64,000 nucleotides of DNA from Polytrichum commune (GCA_950295325.1 OX485809.1:5582001-5646000), one strand, 5' to 3'. Positions 23,508 to 34,106 are shown, counted from the stretch's first letter. Made by a program: numbers and translations. The notes: generated from the letters alone by a model not told the origin.

Positions 23508-25250
23508 ATGGCCTTGTCGAAAGCCTTCGAAGTGGACGAAGACGTCATGGAGGTAGACTCTCCCTCTCAGAGTCTGAAAAAACTCCTAGCTGATAAGGCT
23601 AAGAACCAGCCCAAAGGAGCCGCAAGCAGGAAGAGGACCAGAGATCGTGTCGGGACATCCCCCTCCTCAACTTCCCAGCAGAGACAGTCGCCCCGAACAG
23701 CAACTCAAGGGCCGGAACTCATCTCCAAACAGAAGCTCAAACTCTGGCTTGGGTTCGAGGCTATGGAAAAGCTTGCGGCAGAGCAAGGACTGGACGAGCT
23801 GTTCACTGACGAAACCATCGCTGATAGAGTCACCAGAGGCATCCCCCGCAAAGAAGCAGAAGAACTAGAAAACGTAAGCATTTCCTACCCCAGAGTGCCG
23901 CAGATACTTTATCCCGGTGAGAGAAATGATGGACCCCCTGGGCAGCACCTTAACCTTACTCAACTCCCATCTGAGATTGAAACTGACCCTATCTCTTGCA
24001 TGTCTTTGGACTTCCAAATTGCCATTCATTTTCAGCTCCCTAACAACCCCCTCTTCCATAATCATGTAAAGGAGCTTGTTAAGAAAAGATTGAATACTAT
24101 GCAAATTCCATTAGGCACCAACCTTATTGAACCCATTTCAGTTTTATGCATGAGTATTAAGAGGGGTGGGGAAAAGGGAGTATGGGCTGGAATAGTCAAA
24201 CTTCACCTCCTTCATCCCGAAACTGATGGAGTTGCCCTACTCACAGGCCTTAGACCCTTCATTCTCCACCTTGAGCCCCACTCAAATATTGGAAGCCTTG
24301 GTAAGGTGTGTAAATCATATCACTCAATTGCTCGAAACAACAACCTCTCCATCAAAATCTCTAATGACACATTGATTGGAGTGTCATCCCATGCCCTCTT
24401 TCTTGATATACTAGAAAGTAGTTTTAGAAGAGGCCATGATTTTGAGATAGTAGAGGTGCAAAAGAGCACCCCTAATAACCATGCTTACATTGTTGCTCCC
24501 TCCCCCCACCAAGCCAAGAAAATCCAAACCCTCCAAGTATCAACACATCAACTAATCCTTGAAGGCCAAGTGAAGAAAGGCCCCTCTCTCACCTTAGAGC
24601 AAAAGGTAAAGAAAGAAGCTCTTACCCTCACCTTCTACAACCTCCCCATCTTGATGAATATTGATGATACTTCTCTTGAAATTTGCAAAATTTTGGGAAC
24701 CAAAAATGTTGTATCTATTTGGTTCCACAAACAAGATGGCTTGAGACATAATGGAAGTGCAAATGTGGAATGCCTTAACCCCATTGTGTATAGGAAATTC
24801 GTAGGGAAAGAAGCAAAAATCGGAGCTTACCATGTGGAAATTACCCCACACCGTCGAAGTCTTGAAGGTAATGAAAAACCCTCCAAAGAATTACTAGTCA
24901 AATTTGGTTTTGAAGATACTAACATTTGTTTGGTAAACACAATTGAAGCAATCCAAAACCAAAGCCAAGGGGAAGCAAGTGCAACAAAGGGAGACGTTTT
25001 TATCATCACGAAGGAGGCAATTGAAGAAGGTAACAAAAAACTCAAAACCGAATTACACAAAGACATGAAGGATTTGAAAGATGATATAGTAAAAGAGGCC
25101 CACATCTACGCGGATGAAATCAATGATAAATTGAAAGAGCAAATGAGGGACATCCAAAGCACTTTGACCTTGGCACTTACAGGAATGCAACAAATTACAG
25201 GCTTGGTAAGCCCGAACCTTATGCTAAACGACCAGCCAAATGTGGATTGA
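23508..25250 (+). CDS. LINE ORF1 protein (RNA-binding-like, C-terminal coiled coil)
   Basis: The frame is 580 codons from the first in-frame ATG (MALSKAFEVDEDVMEV) to TGA, with no interruption. The N-terminal 60 residues are acidic then Ser/Lys-rich, with a basic cluster (SRKRTRDR) that could be a nuclear localisation signal. Around residues 375-440 the string LTLTFYNLP followed by IWFHKQDG and SANVECLNPIVYRKF looks like an RRM fold (beta-1 FYNLP-type, then an aromatic beta-3 strand). The last 80 residues contain heptad-like Leu/Ile spacing (KLKTELHKDMKDLKDDIVKE), a likely coiled coil for oligomerisation. LINE ORF1 proteins coat the element RNA, so this is the expected role. No CCHC zinc knuckle is seen. 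The frame is intact even though ORF2 is broken. The stop overlaps or abuts the ORF2 region with no spacer. Confidence 0.85.
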   Translation: MALSKAFEVDEDVMEVDSPSQSLKKLLADKAKNQPKGAASRKRTRDRVGTSPSSTSQQRQSPRTATQGPELISKQKLKLWLGFEAMEKLAAEQGLDELFTDETIADRVTRGIPRKEAEELENVSISYPRVPQILYPGERNDGPPGQHLNLTQLPSEIETDPISCMSLDFQIAIHFQLPNNPLFHNHVKELVKKRLNTMQIPLGTNLIEPISVLCMSIKRGGEKGVWAGIVKLHLLHPETDGVALLTGLRPFILHLEPHSNIGSLGKVCKSYHSIARNNNLSIKISNDTLIGVSSHALFLDILESSFRRGHDFEIVEVQKSTPNNHAYIVAPSPHQAKKIQTLQVSTHQLILEGQVKKGPSLTLEQKVKKEALTLTFYNLPILMNIDDTSLEICKILGTKNVVSIWFHKQDGLRHNGSANVECLNPIVYRKFVGKEAKIGAYHVEITPHRRSLEGNEKPSKELLVKFGFEDTNICLVNTIEAIQNQSQGEASATKGDVFIITKEAIEEGNKKLKTELHKDMKDLKDDIVKEAHIYADEINDKLKEQMRDIQSTLTLALTGMQQITGLVSPNLMLNDQPNVD

Positions 25251-25439
25251 CCACAAATTGCCGAGGCAAAAAGTATTTATTGCAATACTCCACTGTATAC
25301 ATACACGTATACATATATAATATTATACACAGAATAAATACTAAATACCACAATACTACACATGGTATTCTTCAATGTCCAAAATACTATTTGAAAAACA
25401 AATACAAATTCTGTACCTCATACCTGTACAAACTCCATC

Positions 25440-26120
25440 AAAAAAAGACCCAACCAAAATACAGTACCCATCCAAAATACAATATCTACTCAAAATACAG
25501 TTTCCATCCAAAATACAGTTTCCATCCAAAATACGGTTCCCATTCAAAATATAGTACCCATCCAAAATACAATACCCACCCAAAACATAGTACTAACCCA
25601 AAATATAATACCTACCGGCCTCGCCACATAACTAATTACAAACACCACTTCACAAACAATTGGAAACCTAACTCAATACCAAATCAAATACCTAAAAACT
25701 ATGCAAAACCACACCCCTTACCCAAACAACAAGAAAACATAATACCCACCCTACCCAACATTTTCTCTACAACAAAACTTGCACTCATTAAATATCAAAA
25801 ACTAAATAAGAAAAAACCAAAAATACGTCACTTATATGGATACTACTTCACTACATCAAGCACATCAAGTATGTATCAAAAATCTACCCACAAACCAAAT
25901 TACACTAATCACCCATACAATAACAACTACCCAAAATACACTTTCCGAACAAAATACAACACCCTCCCAAAATATACCTCTCATCCAAAACACAAAACAC
26001 AAAGGCCTCACCCAAAATACAGATATTACCCAAGAAATGAATGCCACCCAAAATACAAAGCATACCCAAAACATAGCTTATATCCAAAACAAAGACCACA
26101 TCCAAAACTCAAACTCCATC
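25440..26120 (+). repeat. 18-bp minisatellite encoding an HPKYxx hexapeptide repeat
   Basis: Two clusters (about 25470-25615 and 25920-26120) of an 18-bp unit of the type ATCCAAAATACAGTTTCC. Translated in the frame that is open from 25247 they give repeats such as HPKYSF, HPKYNT, HPKHST and YPKQRP. The unit length is a multiple of three and the reading frame is kept across both clusters, which argues that the repeat was translated. The region between the clusters holds the first copy of the longer linker module. Confidence 0.85.
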
Positions 26121-27056
26121 ATAAACACCCCCCCCCATCCAAACCTTAACCTCCATCCAAAAATTTGCTTCCAAGCAAAACTCTACTTCCACTCAAAATA
26201 TAAGATTCATCAAATAAACAAAATGGCCTCGGCCTACCAACCTCGCCACAAAACAAAGTACCGATATAACTCCACAAGCAAGAGGAAGCCTCACATAACA
26301 CACACCCTACCCAACCATTCTACCACAACTAAAAACGAACACATAAAATACCAAAAAACAAACAAAAAGCCACAAATAATCAACTCCCACCCAAACCTCA
26401 AACCCTATCCAACACTCCACTGCAAAGTAAAACTCAACTTTCACTCAGAACACAAAATCTGCCCCAAAAACCAACCAACCTCAGCCTACCAGCCTCACCA
26501 CAAAACTATTAATAAATACCACCCCACAAACAAATGGAAACCTAACAAAACAACAAACCACACACCTAAAGACAACACATACACACACTTTTCATCCATA
26601 CATTTAGGAAACATAACAGCCAATCCCTCTACTGTACCCAAACTCGTACCCATAAAACACCAAAAAGCAAATAAAAATAAATCAAAAACACTCAACCCAT
26701 ACCCATACCAAAACCTCAAACCACACCCAAAACTTTGCCTCACAACACTACCTCACTTCCACACAAAACACAAAATTTCACCCAAAAGCAAAATGGCCTC
26801 GGCCTACCGGCCTCGCCATAAAACTAATAACAAATACCACTTCATAAACAAATGGAAACCTAATGCAATAACAAATCACATAACTAAAGACAACACACAT
26901 GCACATTTCTTACCCAAACAATTAGAAAACATAACACCCGCCCTACCCAACCTCTTTACCACAGCCAAATTCATAACAATAAAATACGAAAAAACAAATA
27001 AGAAAAAACCAAAAATACTTCACTTCCGTGGATACTACTTCATCAACAAGTTAACT
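25612..27056 (+). repeat. Four-copy linker module upstream of the 2A motif
   Basis: Four diverged copies of a module begin at about 25615, 26236, 26489 and 26802. Each starts YRPRHKT or YQPRHKT (codons ctaccggcctcgcca or variants), continues with NKWKPN, then a segment like LPKQLENI, then a K/Y-rich string such as IKYEKTNKKKPKI. The first and last copies also share GYYF. Only the last runs into the 2A-like motif. The first copy is in a different frame from the others because of the shift near 26130. The function is unknown; the sequence is basic and low in complexity. Confidence 0.75.
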
Positions 27057-27095
27057 CTACTACAATGTGGAGACATAGAACCCAACCCCGGACCA
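27057..27095 (+). other. 2A-like ribosome-skipping motif
   Basis: The codons read LLQCGDIEPNPGP, which fits the 2A consensus D-(V/I)-E-x-N-P-G-P together with the usual upstream hydrophobic-Cys/Gly part (LLxCGD). In 2A peptides the ribosome fails to join the final Gly and Pro, giving two proteins from one frame. Here the break would fall between 27092 and 27093 and release a downstream protein starting with Pro that carries the APE, RT and later domains. 2A-like sequences in the same place, just before the APE domain, are known in trypanosome L1Tc/ingi elements and some animal non-LTR elements. Confidence 0.85.
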
Positions 27096-27743
27096 ATGCC
27101 TAATGTTCTCCAGACACACCCCGCTACACACAAAAAGCGAGCTAAACTATATTTCATCCCAAACACAATAAAATTACAACCCGAATACCAACACATAGCA
27201 AACACATTTGCCCCCATACTCAAGCACACACACCCCCTACACCACCACACAATCACTACATACCCACACCTACACCAATACATCATAACACAAAGTCATT
27301 CTCCGCTAACCCATATGTTATATGCTCTTACCATTACTATACACCCCTCAATAAACACATGCAACAATATACTAGCCCAACCCCATATTTATTACTTTAA
27401 CAACATATGGACAAACACATTACTCATCAGACTAGCCAACCTTTCCAACCCCCCCGAGCGACACATTCTAACACCACATCCATACACAACATTTACAAAC
27501 AATAACTAAGATATAATACACCCCAAAAATTCAATACATAAAGAATTATATAAATTTATCCACAACCAAAAGATCACGCTTACACCCACCACTCTTCAAA
27601 GCAAATTCCCTTTTCTCCCAAATCAATTAATAACTGAATCACTCCGTTGCCTAGAAAATATTAACGAATACTCACACCCGCCCCCATCCCCAGTCACCCC
27701 CACACCAGAGCCTAGAACCAACACTAACACCAATCACGAAACA

Positions 27744-28520
27744 AATATAATAACTTGGAATGCCTCCTCACTCAACACCGCACTACCAAACTTACAAAAC
27801 CTAATCAATAACTCTCTAAACAATACAGCACTCATACATATCCAAGAAACCAAACTTACAGCAAACAAATCCACAAAATACATACAGAACCTATTCCCTG
27901 AGTTCAAACTCATTTTTAACAAAACACATGCTCTCACAAGATGCATACAACAAAGATTGCCCTACACCCCTGGAAGAGGCGGCCTACTCACACTTATCCA
28001 TAACAAGTATGCATTCCCTGGAAATGTCATCAAAATTCCCACGCCGGCAAACATCTCCCCGTATTTACAAATAATCAAAATAAATAACCATCCCTCAATA
28101 CCATGGCTAATCGTACACATGTATATGCCCACACACTTAGAAGACACAGGCCTTATTCCATTTCTCAAAACCGAAATCACTAACCAAATCACTACAAATC
28201 CAAACCACATATACATACTATGTGGTGACTTCAACAGAGACATTGCACTCCAAGGAAGACATACTAACAACACTCACACCCCTCCCCAAGAAGAGGATCT
28301 ACAATGGAAACACTTTACCACATCTCTCAACCTTGAATACATATCAACTAACACCAGTTTTTCCCGACAAGGGGGCTATAATTACACATCAACAAGTCTA
28401 ATAAACGGTTTCTACATCCAATCTCCAGACAATAGCAAATTTACTTCCACTACAAACACAACCATGAACCTAAACTCAGACCACTACCCAGTCACCTTAC
28501 ACATCCCACACAACACACTT
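27744..28520 (+). other. APE-type (exonuclease-endonuclease-phosphatase) endonuclease domain of the LINE
   Basis: The frame has ITWNASSL at 27750, the metal-binding QETK at 27843-27854, GDFNRD at 28221-28238 and SDHYPV at 28476-28493. These are the characteristic motifs of the apurinic-type endonuclease of LINEs, in the right order and spacing. The catalytic Glu, Asp/Asn and Asp-His pair are all present. The frame is unbroken between them. The enzyme nicks target DNA to prime reverse transcription. Confidence 0.92.
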
Positions 28521-29429
28521 ATAGCCAGACCCCCACCCCCCACAAACATACCACCAAATAGAATACTAAATCCGATACCACCAAAAAACATAGAAAACTT
28601 TAACATAATATTCTTCGAAGAAACTCTACACAACTAAAGGAACTTACCACACTACTAGGAAATCATCAATATTTAATCCCTGATCAATGGTAAGAAGCCT
28701 GCACTTCATTAGATAACATTATTAATAAAATTTCAGAAACTATTGAAAAAACCTGTAAAGCCGCCCCACTACCCAACCTCACGTACAGAACATCACAACA
28801 AGGAGGGTTTCTACCACGAAAACTAGCTAAAGAGTGGAAAAAACACCTTACCACATACCACCTCATTAGGAAAACTATATACATTACACAACACGACCCA
28901 CACTGGCTAACCCACCCCATCCTAAACGAAATCCGAAACCACCAATATGTAAGTATCCCACACCCACCCATAACAACCACATCTACTAATGAATGGATTA
29001 ATGTCATAGCTGTCATTGCAAAAACTGCCAACAAAGAAGCCAGGAAAATCACCACCAAATACACTAAAGACTGTATACTAAAAGCTGTATCAAAATACCG
29101 TCAGATGTATGAAAAGAGTCCCAAAAAATAAACAGAAAAGTCTTCAAAAACTCCGAAACCTCACCTCTGGACTCCATCATGGACAGACACAACAATATAC
29201 TAACTAACCCTAAAGACATCACATCAGAAATATACACACAACAATTCATCAGTAACCGCCCAACAGTCCCTACATGCCACTACCAAAATACCCACCCACC
29301 ACACTGCACATGCGGAGTAAGGCAATATCCATGGCACGACTTAGACGGATACACAATTGACAAACGAGGAGAACCCCAAACTCCCCTACATACATACTTT
29401 GACCAAGAAACCTACGACTTCTGTCTCAA

Positions 29430-30300
29430 AAATCTAGGAAATAACAAAGCCCCAGGCCCTGATAAAATTCCCAACTCAATTCTAAAAAATATGCCCCCAC
29501 GTTTTCACAAACTACTCTTCCTATTCTTTAAACAATGCTACAAACAAAAATAAATTCCCGCATTATTGGAAACCAGCCTAACAATTTTATTATACAAAAA
29601 AAGAAATCCATCACATCTTACAAACCATAGGCCTATTGCACTAGCTAACATCATATATAAACTTTATACAAACACATTAACATCTATACTATCCGCATAC
29701 GGAGAAAGACACCAAATACTACATGATAGTCAAGAAGGATTCAGAGCAGAAAGAAGTACCTCTAGACAAATTCAATTACTTATCGCAGCACTAGAAGACG
29801 CAAGATTCACGAATCAAGACATATACATACTTTATATCGACTTCAAAAATGCCTTCGGCTCCATTGACCATGCCAGACTCTTAGCCATAATGAAAGATCT
29901 AGGATATCTCACTGACTCCATAAACCTCATAGGAAACATATACGCACAATCCTCCACCATATATATCGGGGAACACTTCGACAAAACCTTACCGATCCCC
30001 ATCCAAAGAGGTACAATACAAGGAGACACTCTCAGCCCATACTTATTTATAATATTTTTAGAACCCCTCCTTAGATGGTTACAACAAGGGGACAATGGAT
30101 ATACTTTTAGTACATCCAAAACCAAAATCTCATCAGCAGCATATGCAGATGACCTAGCGGCAATTGCCAACAAACTAGAATCACTACAAACACAACTAAA
30201 CAAATTAGACAAATTATGTGAATGGGCAGGAATGGATATCGGAATATCCAAGTGTGCAGTGACTGGATGCCCAAACAAATCCAAACTGAATCCCATAACT
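29430..30300 (+). other. Reverse transcriptase domain of the LINE
   Basis: NKAPGPDKIPNS marks the start (RT block 0/1). After a compensated frame break come NHRPIALANIIYKLY, DSQEGFRAERST, YIDFKNAFGSIDH, RGTIQGDTLSPYLF and AYADDLAAIA, with the catalytic YADD at 30142-30153, then GMDIGISKC. All three catalytic Asp (FKNAF region Asp and the YADD pair) are kept. The thumb region follows. This is a standard non-LTR RT. Confidence 0.95.
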
Positions 30301-32016
30301 TTCAAAGCCCTAATCCAAGCCACTAACATAAATTATCGAAACCAACCTATACCAACCCTACATCAACACGAACCATACACCTATATAGGAATAAACCTTG
30401 CACCCTCACTCAAATGGAAAACACAAATAAATACCACTACAGCTAAAGTAATCAAACAATGTCAAGCTCTCGTTATATGCCCAGCAACTATGAAACAAAA
30501 AATCAATATGGTAGATACAATCATACATACTGGAATAGCATACAGCTTCTACGCAGTACCATATTCCATACCGGCTATCAAAAAACTTGACAAAAGAATT
30601 ATAGCACTCCATAAAACGATATGCGGAATACCCAAATGTACATCTAACATTGCTACACAACTCCCGCATAACCTATTCGGCATCGAAGCATTCTCACTAC
30701 AAAATGCCTCTTTAAGATGTATTGGAGAACAACTACAAAATGCCCTAAATGATAAAGGAAGAATTGGAAAAATCTATGCCGGCCTAATACAATACATACT
30801 TGCCAAATATGGAGGATCTAAGGATTTAACCCGCATTAAATACCACCACTGTGTCAGATCACCTATCACTAGAACACTATTCTTGCTCAAGCATAAAGCC
30901 GGAGTCCACCTAAAAAGTACTATAAACAACTTCCTACTAAATCCATCCCCACTCGAAATTGCGTGGACTCAAGAAGCACAAGAACTACACGGCCTAAGCC
31001 CAAACACTTCACTTAAATTACTACACAAATTGCTAGAACATAATATAATAAAACTAGACCAAATAACCATGCCTAATGGCACCACTCTAATGAACTCAGA
31101 CGAATTTAAAATCTACCATTCCAACCCTTCTAAACTCATCAAAAGTGCACTAAACATTGCTAACCAACTATTTTGTCACCCACCCTGTGACCAGGAATGC
31201 CCCCTAACATGTCAACACCACCATCCACCACGATCCCTCAAAACCAAATACACAATAAGACACCAAAACATCCTACCTCATTTACCGACTCCCCCTATAC
31301 ACCCTCCAAACCCTCCCATTCCCCATCTACCCCCTCCTCCCAACAACATGATTAAAAACCCCCGACAATTTCCCATACACAAAATACTCGATCACAAACA
31401 ACGACAATCCAACGACCCTAACAGAATAAAAAGAACAGTCACATCATACTTATGCCAATGGACTACAACAAATAACAATACATATAATAAATGGCAAACC
31501 CAAAGAGACTTATACCCTTATTGTGATGCCAACACAAACAACCACAACACCGACCTACTCTCCCAATACTACACAAGAAAACAACACAAACATTTCCTAA
31601 ACATTATTAATGCCTACTTCTCCATAGAACAACAAAGAGACACAAGACATGTCACACCTACCACAATTATTCCACTGGCACACATTTCTATTAATGAATG
31701 CAATCCAGAAAATGACATCGAAACAAATTCTGACACTATCCAAATACAATTTGACGTCGCTCACATATACGAAGATAGTGGCCGACACCTCATCACCATC
31801 CCAAAAACTAGATTAATATGGTTATGGCAACAATATCAACAAACAGAACATTCCACTCACAGACTAGAACCACCTACCCAATCATTCGAAACTGAAATTG
31901 TATGGCTATACCAAAGATACAAATACCGCATTCCGAAAAATGACCCACTCAAACGAGCCCAATACACAATTCCAATCCCAATATTAGATCTTTTAATAAC
32001 CACATTTAATATCAAC

Positions 32017-32420
32017 CACTCATATTTTTCATCTCCAGTTACATGCCCTACACAATTCACCCAATTATACTCACCATTCGCACGAGACATAATATTTGGA
32101 TCCCTCGGGAAAGCATTTGACCATAAATGGCAAGGAATTGGCTACGCCCACCCCCACAACGCAACGGAATTACAACAAGCTATCCACTGGGCTCGCCTGG
32201 CAGCCAAAAACGACCCATATACAATCACTATACTCATATCACCGGATACTTATTGGTACAAAAACTTCAACCCATACATAGGTCCATTCCAAGACACGCA
32301 CGTTATCGCCCACTTTGCCGCCGATACGATCACATGTGAGGAACCCACAATACCCCCAGAACTCAATACTACAAGGAAAGAACCATCTACTATACAAATA
32401 TTCTGCATCCACCATCAAAC
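32017..32420 (+). other. Unclassified domain between RT and RNase H, methyltransferase-like in pattern
   Basis: The residues run FSSPVTCPTQFTQLYSPFAR, then DIIFGSLGKAFDHKWQGIGYAHPHN, with AIHWARLAAKNDPYTITILISP and then WYKNF. The order (small-residue strand, W-x-G before an H/N-P-x aromatic site, a helix with WA, and a hydrophobic strand ending in P with a following WY) recalls the part of Dam-like N6-adenine methyltransferases around the NPPY site. I have seen similar blocks in algal retroelement proteins with NPxY where this has AHPH. If it is a methyltransferase relative, the catalytic motif is not conserved. This is inference by eye. Confidence 0.35.
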
Positions 32421-32649
32421 CAACAACATTGGTACTTACGAACAAATGAAGCAACTCAAGGACCTAGCAAATAATCTCCAAATAACACAAAGTCACACCC
32501 AAATTGCACCACCCACCCCTTCAAATACCACTGTTAACCCCAGTAAAAAATGGTCTAAATTAAACTACCCACAAATAGTCGCACATAACACCACACTTGC
32601 CCCACAACTCCCAAATTACCAGACAAATCTACCTCTAAAATTCCACCCA

Positions 32650-33100
32650 CAATTTAGCTACTACACTGACGGTTCCTTTATAAAACCCAAAGAAATTGCC
32701 CCTGGAGTATGGAGAAGAGAAAGAGCTGGATATGGTATTTATAGCCCCAAAGGTTTAAATATTACCAAAAGACTACATGGACATCAAAACATATTACGCG
32801 CAGAAATGATAGCTATACACAAAACACTAAGAATAATCAATACACAATATCCTAACGAACCCGCATTCATATTCACAAACAGTCTAAATGTATTATACCT
32901 ACTCAACACACAAATTAAACACCCCACCCTTCATAATAGCCACCCAGACCAAACCACACTTGCCTCCATGGTACAAATACTTCAACACCGGACACAACCA
33001 ATCACATTACACAAAGTTAAAGCACACGTCAACATTGACGGCAACGAAAAAGCCGATAAACTAGCAAAAGAAGGATTAGAATTAGAACACAGAGTTGCCA
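32650..33100 (+). other. RNase H domain of the LINE with an altered catalytic Asp
   Basis: YYTDGSF carries the first Asp, ILRAEMIAIHKTL the catalytic Glu, and KAHVNIDGNEKADKLAKEG the His and final Asp. The third acidic position, usually D in F-x-D-S, reads FTNSLN, with an Asn codon at 32878-32880. Without this Asp the enzyme would be expected to be inactive. A single G-to-A change explains it. RNase H is kept in several plant and algal LINE clades. Confidence 0.85.
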
Positions 33101-33444
33101 CCCACCCATATGAACATGCCCACGCCACCCCATGCTATTACCAAAAGGATGTTTGGGCCTCGATGATAGACGTTCCAGACAAAGGTCCAGTCAGATTCTT
33201 AGAGAAACAAATTAAAAAATATGACAGGGAAAATAACCTAGCAATCATGGCCACACACACCCCCAACATTTGTAAATGGACAGAAAATGTAGATATAGAC
33301 AAGGAGCTGTCGAACGAATTTTGGGAAAATCCTTCAATCACCGACAAACAAAAATCATGCCTCATTAAATTCCGCACAGGAACTTACATGGGTAATGCTA
33401 GGAAACAACTGTTTTTCGGCTGCCAAAGATATCCCTCTATTACG

Positions 33445-33960
33445 TGCCCCATATGTAACTCAAATGAACCAGATACATGGCTACATGTAAACATCAACAT
33501 ATACACTCACTTCGAGTTAAAAGACATAACAAAGCAGTGGGGGAAATTAGGAAACTCTTAATCTCATCCGAAAAATCCCGATGCTTTATTCTCATGAATG
33601 CTGGCACCTTCAATAACAATCCTCAAGAAAACACAGTTCCCAATTGGCTACTCCCCTGCACATGTGGTACACAAAGATGCCACTGTAACGCAAGATTTAG
33701 ACCTGATATCCTTTGTGTTAGGGGACTACCATATCAAAACGTCCCTCCCGTAGACATTGACCCTAACCTCACCATACAATTTATTGAATTTACATACTGC
33801 AATGACAGATTCTCCCCAGAGGCAGTTGAAGCAAAAAATAACAAATACAGACCACTAATTGCTAGTATCGCCTCCAGAGGATGGAAAATCGAACCACTTA
33901 TTGTCATCACTGCTGGTGCCAGAGCTACTGCTCACATCCCATCTATGAAATTACTCGAGA
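33445..33960 (+). other. CCHC plus restriction-like endonuclease (RLE) domain of the LINE
   Basis: CPIC and then DTWLH begin a C-x2-C-x9-H-x4-C motif whose last Cys is lost in frame because ACAT-flanked sequence is missing at 33483. After the frame change, PNWLLPCTC and CHC precede RFRPDILC (PD at 33702-33707) and, 26 residues later, IEFTYCND (Glu at 33786). Then come NNKYRPLIASIASRGWKI and PLIVITAGARATAHI. In R2, R4, NeSL and CRE elements the RLE has a CCHC motif, then (K/R)PD, then (D/E)-x-T and a similar C-terminal hydrophobic strand. The 26-residue PD-to-E gap is longer than the usual 12-14. Confidence 0.8.
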
Positions 33961-34106
33961 CTAACTTCAAAATGCCTATGCCTACCATCAAAAATACATT
34001 TAAAAATATTAATACCATCGCAATACAATATGCCATGTCTATCCTCCTCCACAAAAGGAGAATAGAAAACCACCAACCGCTTCCCCTCACTCTAGACCCC
34101 CCATAA

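Larger units (their letters stand above)
25251..34106 (+). pseudogene. LINE ORF2 polyprotein region, interrupted (APE, RT, RNase H, RLE)
   Basis: About 8.86 kb of near-continuous coding sequence that would give roughly 2,900 residues if read through. Frames change at about 26130 (a C-run), about 28615, 29124-29129 (an A-run) and at 29540-29570, where two A-runs differ in opposite senses. There are in-frame TAA codons at 27507 and in W-TAA-EAC near 28691, and a deletion near 33483. Domains in order: low-complexity repeats, a 2A-like motif (27057-27095), APE (27744-28500), RT (29430-30300), a Cys-rich patch (31180-31230), a possible methyltransferase-like block (32017-32420), RNase H (32650-33100), CCHC (33445-33488) and RLE (33690-33960). 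The sense strand is strongly poor in G. No convincing ATG follows ORF1; translation may begin by reinitiation. Most breaks are at homopolymers, so some may be assembly errors. As read, the copy cannot make one full protein. Confidence 0.9.

Noticed and set aside
27500-28700. Use of a genetic code where TAA/TAG encode Gln, because ORF2 is open apart from single TAA codons
   Set aside because: ORF1 and the piggyBac frame end at normal stops, most ORF2 breaks are frame shifts rather than stops, and the TAA codons are few.
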